64,000 nucleotides of DNA from Epichloe hybrida (taxonomy: Eukaryota; Ascomycota; Sordariomycetes; Hypocreales; Clavicipitaceae), in the NCBI GenBank assembly GCA_019022495.1, contig JAFEKR010000010.1, forward strand, positions 186,001 through 250,000, written 5' to 3'. Shown here piece after piece: positions 48,153 through 58,102 of this stretch (position 1 is its first letter; each line of letters begins with the position of its first letter). The translations under genes were made by a program, and so were the position numbers. Below the pieces are notes generated by a model that was given only the letters and a program-made list of their open reading frames with translations, ran no database searches and was not told the origin of the DNA.

Positions 48153-50303
48153 AATGACCAAGTCACCCTTGCGAGAGTGATTGGCACGCTGAGAAGACGT
48201 GGCAGGAGGACCAGGACGGGAGTTTCAGGGTCCTGATACAAATGGTGCCGAGTTGGATCAATGGATCCGGTGTATGGGTGTTTCTTCTTTGCCCGCTAGG
48301 CAGAGTCCGCGGAGCACTATCTGCCGCTCAAACAGACCTTGCGGTGCCTGTCTGAGAGAGTAGGCCCACAGAATGTGGTTGTTCCAATGACGCTGGCGGA
48401 GCCAGCAGCAATCGGATGTATGGACAGAGTTGCTGACGTCTTTGAAGGGACGTTATGGAGGTCGAAAGCGGAGGGCGTGAAGAAACAACTTCTGCGACGG
48501 AATGTTGGATGCTCGAAACGCAGTCCGATACCCGTGGGCAAGTACCGGAGCTAGTAGACAGGGGTATCTGCTACTTTTGCTGAATTTGATTTCGAGGTAG
48601 CAGAATTTGTATATATATATCTCAATCTGAAGACCGGGGGGGGGGTTAGGGGGTGCTATCGAGGCCTATTACCAGATAGTGGTTAGTGCACAGACCAAAC
48701 ATCGCATGTGAGGACTTGGCAGAAGTTGCTTGTCTCGAGAGCTAGAGAGCTTACTTGGAAGGTCGAGAGAAGAGGAAACGCAGGAGGTCAGTTGAACGCA
48801 TAGAATGCGGCGCCTTGAGTATTACGGGGAGAGAAGGGCTTTTTCGTCTCGAGGACCAGGGTTCGCCGCGGAGAACTGCTGCAGACGAAACGTGCAAGTG
48901 TTTTCGGAGCCGGGTGTTAACCCATGAAGATTGTGGAGAACGCAAATCTCAGGGTTCGAGAGAAATCGGGGACTGAAAGACGTCGAGGAAGGTATGTGGT
49001 CGTGGGAGATTGGGTACGCGAGGAGAGAAGATGTCAGTCAATGTGAGAGCGAGGTGGTGGTGGAGTTGCACAGAGTTTTTTTTTTTTTCTGTACGGACCC
49101 TCGTCGGTTGTCGAGAAGTGGGCACAAGACCAGACTCTACCAATGACGTAGGGTTTGGTTTGCCTATGTTTCGGCACACCGGTGAAGAAAAAAATAAAAA
49201 CCCCTCAAGAGAGAGGAAGAAGAAGAGACTGGTTTGATCCAATCAGCAATGGACCAGGCCTTTCAAATTTTAGGACCACAAATTCATCGGCACAGATTGC
49301 AGAAAAGGGTACGGATTAGTCCAGGCGTGAATATTTTTGTATTTTTGCCAACCTCGTGCGCCACTATTGGAATGTTGCACCAGAACCTGACTTTACCGGT
49401 GGGCCGTTTTCGCTCCTGGAAAGAAGAACTCAAAGCAGATAGCGTCGCAATTAGAAAGCGGTTGAGACATCAATGTTGCCGTAATCAACGTTGGGTCACA
49501 ATGGAGATCGGAGAAGCCGAAGACTCCGCATGCTGGAATTCAATCGTCTCTCCCCCCCCACGGGATTTTAGTGTTTAGTTCTACTGGCATCAGTTTGATG
49601 TTTGATGTTTCAGCCGCGCATCACCAAAGAAAACAGGCCTGTGTGCCATGCGACCCGACGAACGGCTAACGGCTGCTTCATGCAGCTCCTCCTATCCAAA
49701 ATGCAGTAATAATACGCAGCGAGTGTGATGTGGCTGCCCAAATGCTTTAACCGAGTGAGCGATGGATGCAAACTCGTGCTTTTTGTGCGCATCGCGCAAA
49801 AGTTCGATGCTATCAGCAAGGCTATCATCCTCGCTCGGTGTAACAAGCAGCTGTCTGTTGTCCCCCTGCACAGCCCGTCTCGGGAAAAGAGTAGGGATGC
49901 CGACCTCTTCATCCTCCATCTGATACACGATTTGATACAGAGCCTGAAAGAGTGTATAGTCTTGCGTGGAAAGCATGCGCACTAGCCGAGGGAAATACCA
50001 CATTATACATGTCGGCTTTCCCGCCCCCAATAACTCCAAGTCAAGTTGAGGGCACATCGCTCACGCTGTTTTATTTATTTTCATGGTCTGGACTGTACAA
50101 TCCATCCTTGAGACAATGCGCTTGTTGGGTTGGGTACCTGGAGATCGATCGAATGCGCAAATGGAGAATTATTGTGGCACAGGAGATGGCAAATTCCGTC
50201 TTTATGTGACCTCATCTAGCGGTGGTGCAACCCAAGTCACATCATGGAGCGCGCACGAACCCAGGTGCTAGTGGTTAGAAAGTAATCACGAGCTTCTGCT
50301 GCT
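48153..50303. other. SPE2 leader/promoter and gene-poor region
   Basis: The first 800 bp is probably the SPE2 5' leader and promoter. Short minus-strand upstream frames begin at 48707 (12 codons) and 48702 (18 codons), a pattern known to regulate this enzyme in other eukaryotes but unproven here. A minus-strand frame at 50057-49692 (121 codons, with a plausible stretch IPTLFPRRAVQ to SLADSIELLRDAH) may be a fragment of a hypothetical gene; I do not recognise it. Confidence 0.35.
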
Positions 50304-51297
50304 TCAGCTTTGACCGGATATAGCTGTTGCAAGATCGATCGTCATGCTCTTGAAAATGTGCGACAGTAGGCAGTGCCGGTATTTTTCCACCAGACTGCCT
50401 GCGCTGTTGGGCAAGGCGCTGCTTTGGTCGTTCTCGAGGCCCGTCGACGATACATCGTGCCCGTCGATCTGTGTTCCTGCCGGGTACCGAGGTCGTCTGC
50501 CTTCTTCCATCAACCGAATGAACTGTTCATCCATCGGCACAGATGCCAGAAACGGCACCCCGAACTCTTCTGCCATGCTTCGCCCGCCCCCGGAGCCGAA
50601 TATGTCGGTGCACTCGGAACAATGTGGGCACACGTAGCCGCACATGTTCTCCACGACACCGAGCACCCGGATCCCTGTTTTGAAGCAAAAGTTGAGCTCT
50701 TTGCGCACATCGGCTGTGGCGACGGCCTGAGGAGTTGTGACGACAACAGCCCCGGCGACCTGGCTAGGCAGAGCCTCGCTCTGCAGCGCCTCAGCCAGGG
50801 AGATGTGTTCGTCGCTCGTTCCCGGCGGTGTATCGATGAGGAGGAAATCAGTGTCGTCCCAGAGCACGTCGCGGATGAACTGTCGGATCATGGCCGTCTT
50901 TTTGGGACCTCTCCAGACCACCGCGTCACCTCGGCTGGGCAGCAGAAAACCCAGGCTCATAGCGTGCAGGCTCCCCACTCCGCTACCGGCATCCTTTTCG
51001 TGAACAGGCACGGGGGCCCAGCCGCCAGGGACTTGCGTGACCTTTGCTTTCTCCATGGAGAGCATTCGCGGCATGGATGGCCCGGTCAGATCGACGTCGA
51101 GGATGCCTACCGAATGCCCGGCCTGTGATAGAGACAGTGCTAGTTGTGTCGTCACCGATGACTTGCCGACTCCGCCTTTGCCAGACAGCACCTGTCGATG
51201 CACTCACTCACTTTAGCGGCGCTCCTTTTCAACAAAGCTTGGGGTTGTGTTTCCTAGAACGTACCAGTATGATGTGCTTGACCTTGTCCAGACCCAT
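50304..51297 (-). CDS. CFD1: CFD1/NUBP2-type cytosolic Fe-S cluster scaffold ATPase
   Basis: Two exons, 51297-51265 ([11 protein letters not shown]) and 51191-50304, with a 73-bp intron (donor GTACGT, acceptor CGACAG), encode 306 residues. The intron splits just before the P-loop. It has the deviant Walker [22 protein letters not shown], the switch/Walker [13 protein letters not shown], and the cluster-binding cysteines in [12 protein letters not shown]. It lacks the N-terminal four-cysteine ferredoxin-like extension of NBP35, so this is the CFD1 partner. CFD1 and NBP35 form a heterotetramer that assembles [4Fe-4S] clusters for cytosolic and nuclear proteins. Confidence 0.95.
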
Positions 51298-51777
51298 GTT
51301 TGTATCGACGAACGCCAAGTACCTAGGTAACTAGTTGAGAAGATGCAAATGGTACAACATGGCGAACTTGCGCAGGGAATGAATATTTATTTGTTGGATG
51401 CGTTTGTTGATTAGGAAGCAAAGTTGCGGCGGGACCCGTGGGAGGTGGGGCCGATGGCTGGATCCACACCAAGCACGCAGATATTATTAACAAGCCACGC
51501 CACGAACGAACTTTTTTTCAACTTCCAATTCGTCAAGCACATTCATTGCTAGAAAACTACGAGTGCCTCTTCATCTTCATTCCCAACGCACGCGACCGAG
51601 ACCTGACGACATCACTGCGTTCCGTCTCATGAAAAAAAAAACCCCCCCCAGAAAAGATGAAATGACCAACGCAACAGCCACTCGATCTACCCAAACCCCG
51701 TGTAACCCAATATCAATCTCGCTTGCTTCGTAATCATTTGCATAAAAAAAAATGAAAATCCTCTCATAACGACGTCG
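51298..51777. other. Intergenic, CFD1 upstream side
   Basis: No gene seen. Poly-A/poly-C (about 51632-51648) and poly-A (about 51744-51752) runs are near the 3' end of the membrane-protein gene. Confidence 0.4.
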
Positions 51778-52845
51778 TCATCGTGAGCCGTTCTGCTCCG
51801 CATCGAAGCGAACGACACCTCGAGGAAAAGCAAACGTCGAACGGCCTCTTCCGTCGTAGCCGAGCAGTTCCCCCCGTGGCATGGGAGGGACGGGCTGCGT
51901 GAACTTTACAATCGGGCCGCCTTCCAACGTGAAGCCGATGAAGTCGGCCTGGATGTCACTGCACTTGTCGTCGTCTCCCGAGTCCTGAATAGTGTTTCTG
52001 AGATGGGGCGTGTTAGACAAACTCGATCCGTTTTCTAGAATGAGCGGGAGCAGTATGTATGTATGTACTTACGCTTGGCTTATTGGTGGTCCTTGCCCGT
52101 CCTCTGGGCCGGAGCCAGACGACCGCCTCAGATTTCTTACCCGTTTTCGCGAGCAATCGTGGATCAAGTGCAGGAGGCCTGCGATGACAAGGACGGGAGT
52201 GCCTAGAGCAAGCGCCCAGGGTCTGCAAGTAATACGTTAGGCCGGGCCATGTTCTGTTCTGTCCTGTCCTGTTCTGTTCTTCTGTTCTTGGGGATGGGGA
52301 TGGGGAGAAGCTGTACGCACGGGTGCTTGCGGTTGCGAAGGGTATGCCCCAGAGCCAAGATGATGCCCATCATGGCAATCAAGGATCCGACCTGGATCAT
52401 GGTCCAGGTCGACCAGTACAGGGACATTAGATCCTCGCCGTCGCAGAACTGCAGAGCCAGCAGCGCGTATGCCTCCATGATGACCACGGCTGTCGACACG
52501 GCGACGCACCCCAGGCACAGCAGGATGTAGGTTCTCAGCACCCTTGCTCTTTTGTGAGTGTTGTTACCAAGCCTTTCTATCGCGTCTTGCCCCCTGTCAT
52601 GTCACGACGCGGTTAGCTTTTCCAACGTCCAAACCGGGCGGGTAGGCAGAAAAACGAGAGAGGGACCGGGACTGGAGCAATTTGCGGAGGGCATACTTTG
52701 TGTAAAGCCACGACCCGAAGAACAAGACGAGGAGGTTCGTGATGAACAAGGTCCAGTACAGGATCTTGAAGTGCCATCTGTCCAAATGAGATGCGAACTG
52801 GGCGTACTTGTGGCACAATTGCGGATCGATCGGGTGACTCGCCAT
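51778..52845 (-). CDS. Four-helix membrane protein of unknown function
   Basis: Four exons (52845-52697, 52593-52321, 52222-52073, 51997-51778) with introns of 103, 98 and 75 bp, all GT-AG and in phase, encode 263 residues. Hydrophobic segments: about residues 28-48 (KILYWTLFITNLLVLFFGSW), 69-92 (YILLCLGCVAVSTAVVIMEAYAL), 109-130 (WTMIQVGSLIAMMGIILALG) and 141-162 (PPWALALGTPVLVIAGLLHLI). The C-terminal 100 residues are hydrophilic and end at FDAEQNGSR. I do not recognise the family. The pattern of four helices with both ends likely cytosolic is all that can be said. Exon joins rest on splice consensus and continuous hydrophobicity. Confidence 0.7.
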
Positions 52846-54590
52846 GATGGTGGATTTTAATGTGCGCTGGACATGGGCAAGCTGTCCGAGTTGGCAGAGT
52901 ACGCCTCGGGGAAACCGTCAGCGTGAATCTTGGATCTTTATTTGAACGCTGGGCATGAACCACCGAGACTCGCAGACTTTTTTTGTCAAAGGAGAGGCAG
53001 TTTCTTCAACGGTTGTCGAGACAGGAGAAACGGATCAGCCATGGATACGGAAGAAGCTAGAGGGTCTTGCAGGTTGTTATACGTTTCCAGAGGTGGTGAC
53101 GCGCAATCTTGCTACTACATGTACATGCAGTCGGGCACAGCAGATTGCCAAGGCTGCTGGCCTGGCCTTGTCTCGAATCTTGAGCCCGACAGACAGTGGA
53201 ACATGAACGAGGGGTGGAGGACGGTGGAGGACGACGGAGGACGGTGGTTTCTAGTTTTCTAGTGCCAGCGGCTCCCCGGATGCTTTCGGCGTCCCCAGCA
53301 AATGTTGCGCAACCCTGGAGCTGCATAAGCCGCATTGTACATGCTTGTTGTAATCCATAATCCGTGCACTGGTTGTACATCGCAGGATCTTAGTTAGATG
53401 GGCAAGTCAAGCCGAGCCGTCTGTTCTTGCTTCTGCTGGGCGTTTGTTTGCCCAATCCAAGCAGGGATGATAAAGTGCCGGCGGATCTCGCACTTGCCGG
53501 ATCCGTGAAGCCTGCCTAGCATCCACAAGGCTCAGCCACTCAGCCACCCAAGACTTTTATCACTTTAATCTACCCATCTACGGAGTAGCGGGGGAGGAGC
53601 GATCGGCAACCATCCAGTCGGAACAGCGACCAGTAACCAGCACCGTCTTGGCCACGACCCTTTGGCCGTCATTGACGTGGAAAAGGTGGCAAAGGGGGGA
53701 GGAGGGGGGTGGGCGGCAGCGCAGCGCGAAGCAATGATTGATTGAACATCTCCGATGGGCCTTTTTTTCAGTGCGACCCCCCCGGCCGCTATTATGCCCA
53801 TTATGCTTAATTTTTAGTGTGCACCTCCGCTGAAACAAACCACCGCCGTGGTTGATCCCTTCCCGCCTTTCCCAAGAACAAGAAACCCTCGTGGACGAGA
53901 CATTGGGGCTGGTGGTCGCATGGATGCGACGCAAACACGATCCGCCTCCGCCTCCGTCCGCTGTTGTACATATGTACATACAGTACGTACATGCACGTGC
54001 TCCGTAGCAGCTGGCAGCAACCATGCCTCACGTTTCTGACTTCTGAGACATTGTTTCGCGACTAAGCCCCCCGCGGCGCCTGCGCCAAGACCGAGATTAC
54101 AAAGTCAGCTTGATGTTTTCCCGCACAACATCACCCTCCCTCCTGGCCAATCATGGCAATGGCCGGAGGCTTGGGCACGACCGAAGCCGTGTCACGGGCG
54201 AAGGGGGGGGGGGCGCCTGCAAAAGAAGCAAAAGGATGAGTGAGTGAAGGCCTGGCTGGGACAAGGGCTTTTCCCCCCCTCGCTTCTCACGAGGACTCAT
54301 CCTTCTTTTCCCCGAGACTCCGTGAGCTAACGCCATGAGTATTACCCCGTACGGAGCATGTGCTACGTACTACGTCTTCATGTGCAATGTAGGCCCGCAG
54401 GATCCGAACCGGGCGTCAGAGTGTTTGTTGCACAGGCTTGAATTCAAGACAGGCGATGCCCCGGTTCAACAGACGACAGCGGTCAGATCAGCAAGTGCTG
54501 CAGGGGACGTCGAGCTTCAAGGATTAGTTTAGGCTTGGATTTGGGGAATCCTTGGTCGATACGCGATGAGGCAGCTATCTGTCTCTTCCA
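52846..54590. other. 1.7-kb intergenic region, no gene seen
   Basis: Contains GGAGGACGGTGG-type short repeats (about 53213-53245), a G-rich run (53694-53710) and an alternating TACATATGTACATACAGTAC tract (about 53966-53985). Frames on both strands are short and unrecognisable. Confidence 0.4.
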
Positions 54591-56758
54591 TCATGCGGCA
54601 ACCCTCCCCCTTCCCCCTACATAGCAAGTTGGGCCGCTTCCATGTGAATGCTCATGTCCCATATCTTCTTCATCCTCTTCATCACCATCCTCCGTCCAAT
54701 CTGGGAACCCATCATCAAAAACATCCTGCAGAGCATCGACTCGGCCCGAATCATCGAGACTCTCGTCTCGCATCACCGTTGTCCACGCCTCCATCTCCTC
54801 ATCCGTTAGCAGACACTCGTCCAATAACCTCTCCAGGTTCGCATGGTCTAGCTTCTCGCCGATGAAGACGAGTTCTTGTCGACGATCGCCCCACTCGCCG
54901 CCTTTCTTCATGTCATGCTGCACGAGCGAATCAACCTCGTCGTCGCCTGTCATGTATTCTTCTGGCGGCAGGGTGCAGAACCAGGGGCGCCCCCCCGTCA
55001 TTGTGAGCATGGCTCCCGCCTGCGACCAGTCTCCTGCTCTGTGAGGTCGAGTGGCCAGGAAGTACTCACCCTTGGATCGGAAGAGACGCCTGAAGGTGGG
55101 ATGAACACGCTTGTTGGCGAGGATGACGTCGTTGGAGGGCATGACCATGTCATCGTCGACGTCCATGTTTTCGTCTCCACCCGTTTGTTTCAGTGGCTCC
55201 CCGCATAGAGATGGCGCACCGCTCCGTTCGGTTGATGCCCAAGTCTTATCCGAGTGCTCCGAAGAACTGTCACGTCCATCAGGATCTGAAGCGGATCCTG
55301 TGCTCGGCGGACCCTCTGAACCATCCATGTCGACATCCGTGTCTGCGTGCGATTCGGCTCTGTCGTGTGTGTCTTGATCCATCTCGTTCTCATCATCCTC
55401 TTCATCATCATCTGAATGCTCCAGTTGAAGAATGAACTTGTCATGAAGCAAGGCAAACAATCTCCGAGGATCGAATGGTCTGTATCTGGTATAGATGAAG
55501 CTTTGCACATTGTACTCCTCAGTCTCGGGGTTTTGGCGAGAGCACGTTGCGGCCATTGACCTATTCACCCATGGCTGTCAGAAAACAAACATTCAACCAT
55601 GCATGCATGCACATGAATCGTGTTCGATAACCCAACGCACCTCTCGGACAGTCATGGCATGTAGGTCCTGCAACCATCCATAGCCGGACTGCGCAACGTC
55701 CAGTTTGAAAAGCCCAGTATTAACAATTTCGGCAACGTCAATCTTACCACGACAGCATTCAATGATTCTGGCGCGATGGTTGAGTTTCTTGACCAAACTC
55801 TTGGCCTCCTCTCTCGTCTCTTCACTTGTCTGTGTAACTAGTTAGACCTGGAACCATGCGAAACACGAAGTGGATGCTCACCATGTCGATTTTATTAAGG
55901 ATAATCACATCAGCGAATTCAATTTGATCAACCATCAAGTCTGACACCGTTCGTTCATCTTCTGGGGTGACATCATCCCGACGAGACGACAGAAGATCGG
56001 CCGTGTCAAATTCATTCAGAATTGTGAAAGAGTCAATGACAGTAACGGTGGTGTCGAGACGCGCAAACTTCCCAAGTCCCCCCGCTGCTTTTCTGAGATG
56101 ATGGTCAGTTCACGGCTAGCATATTTGCCATTCCGATGCAGAGGGTACGAACAGCTGTTTGAGAACCTTGACAGTGGTCTCGTCCAATGGCATTGCCGTT
56201 TCAATGTCTGCCAGCTCGCCCATCTGCTCTGCCAAACGAGCGTCAAATGTTTCGGCGACCTGCTCAGGTTCGCTGATACCGCTGCTCTCAATGATGATGT
56301 AGTCAAACTCCTCTAGTTGAGAAATGCGCACGAGCTCCTCCAAGAGGTCACCCCGCAGCGTGCAGCAGATGCAGCCATTCTGCAAGGCAATAACCTTCTC
56401 CTTTGTCTTGGTCAAGCTATGAGTTTTCTTGATCAGGGCGGCGTCAACATTGATGCTGCAAACATCTTGTAAGCAGAAACTCTCATGGTGTGCATGCGAG
56501 TGCAAAGACCCACGCTCCAATATCGTTTACAACGATGGCTATCTTCAATCCGTGATCAGAGCGAAGAATGTGCTGCAAGAGAGTCGTTTTGCCTGCCCCC
56601 TGATGTTTCTTGGTCAGAAGGATGATCTCCCGTCTTTGAAACCGCGTCAAGTAAACATTGCTTACCAGGAATCCAGACAAGAGAGTCACCGGAAGTGATC
56701 TTTTAGGAACGCTAAGCTTGACAGATTTCTTGGACTTCTTGTTTGCCGAGGAGCCCAT
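54591..56758 (-). CDS. CobW/COG0523 metallochaperone-type GTPase, with 1-nt frameshift
   Basis: Six exons: 56758-56666, 56599-56514, 56455-56153, 56092-55882, 55829-55641 and 55560-54591. The introns are 52-80 bp. It has the P-loop LLSGFLGAGKTT, VNDIGAIN, the metal-binding CICC motif ([12 protein letters not shown]), [11 protein letters not shown] and the NKID guanine motif, then the CobW C-terminal domain ([35 protein letters not shown]), with an acidic insert between and a His-containing tail (GHEHSHG). These proteins load or deliver metals such as zinc. In the last exon, right after the splice, the family sequence V-N-G-R-N-V runs into a stop unless one base is removed from the CCCC run near 55527-55530. 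The summed exon length is one base too long, which agrees. It could be a real inactivating insertion or a homopolymer error. Confidence 0.88.
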
Positions 56759-57581
56759 GTTGAATGTCAGGAACCTGATTTTGGCAATGACGGGAGAGAT
56801 TTACTTTTGAGTTTTTGGGAAACCGTTTTGACAAGCTCAGAAACACCTTTAAATAGTGCATATGTTCTTGCCCCCTCCCACGACCGTAGTAGGGCTCAAA
56901 CCTATGCGAGCGTCGGTGTCATACCTCCATGACCTCTTCGATACATCGAGATACTTCCCCGGATAGGGTCATCAAGGTTGGAACGAAAGGCCATCAAGGT
57001 AATATCGCGAATTGATCATGACATCCGGAGCGCCTTGATTGGTCAACCGTCTGGCAAGGGTCTGTATTGCGTCGCACGTCGAGAGACATGAATGGGAATA
57101 ATGCTGTGCCAGCCAGCAATTGAATCCATTTGAGAGGCATGAGCAGGAACAGCGAGGTACTTGACGGATGGCTGGCGGCGGTGCGGCCTCGAGGATGGTC
57201 GCACAAGCCACCAGAGCCTTTGACGGCAAAGTGAGGCAAAATGAAGCGGCCCGTTGAAAACGATCGGTTCACGTTGGATAAAATGGGCATATAAACAGAA
57301 CGGAACGTAGCACGGAGTAGGAAGAGTTGCCAGGCCTGCTCTTGCGATGGGAACTGAGGCTCCTCACCGTCAGCCCCACTCACCCACGCTCATTGGCTGG
57401 GTCTGTCTGCTGGCCGCGTTGTCGTCGTTCCACCATTGAAATGCCTCTTGCGCTTCCAGATTGCATTTTTCCTCGCAGCATCATCCATCAATGGACCATC
57501 ATCAACAACCAGTTGAACGCAACGCCGCAGGCACTACCCTCACAAGACCCAAACCTGCCACATCATCGCCTCTGTTCGAAG
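56759..57581. other. Intergenic, upstream of the CobW gene
   Basis: Presumed promoter side of the minus-strand CobW gene. Overlapping short frames at 56972-57383 on the minus strand are not recognisable. No gene supported. Confidence 0.4.
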
Positions 57582-57767
57582 ATGGAGCAGTTTCTAGTCC
57601 AAGCACAACATTCGGGAACAATCGGCCATGCCCACAGTTTCTTGTTCCCAGCAAATGCGGTACAGTTGGCCCGGGAAGTACGTCTCGCGGTAACAGTCGT
57701 CGCTATCGCCTGGGTAACAGTCAAAGTCCTTGACGCATGGAAAAGGAAACCGGCTGGGAGACAATAA
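57582..57767 (+). CDS. Possible small single-helix membrane protein (61 residues)
   Basis: The frame begins MEQFLVQAQHSG and carries one hydrophobic segment (REVRLAVTVVAIAWVTVKVL, about residues 31-50) followed by a basic end (DAWKRKPAGRQ). The same frame is open upstream to 57327, but that part is low-complexity. Its topology resembles small fungal mitochondrial or ER membrane proteins. There is no homology I can name; the call rests on the helix and the basic tail. Confidence 0.3.
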   Translation: MEQFLVQAQHSGTIGHAHSFLFPANAVQLAREVRLAVTVVAIAWVTVKVLDAWKRKPAGRQ

Positions 57768-58102
57768 GATAACCCACCCTACCCTTACCCACATAAAGAC
57801 TCATGTCAATCCATCTATTGAGCCTTTCGTGCCCTTCTTATCTCACATTGATTACCCATCGAAAAGAAGTCCCGATTCCGGAAAATAAAAAGGATCAAAG
57901 ACTCCGATCTAATGACTATGCAGCGCTATGGAACATAAATACATCTAGGGAGTAGCTCAATACGACGACTCACACACTTCTATCCTACAATCTCTCCTTC
58001 CGGCGCCATGTTCTCGCCGCGTGTACCCGAGCAAAAACCAAGTACGAAAGTACACGACGAACACCCCACGCGCCCCAGATTACCGAATAATGAGAGAGGA
58101 TG
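57768..58102. other. Intergenic, 3' of the GMC-hydrolase gene
   Basis: No gene seen; moderately AT-rich, consistent with 3' flanks of the genes on either side. Confidence 0.4.

Noticed and set aside
56880..56925. Minus-strand B-box-like motif (GGTTTGAGCCC)
   Set aside because: The neighbouring sequence does not fold into a cloverleaf by eye; a covariance-model search would be needed.
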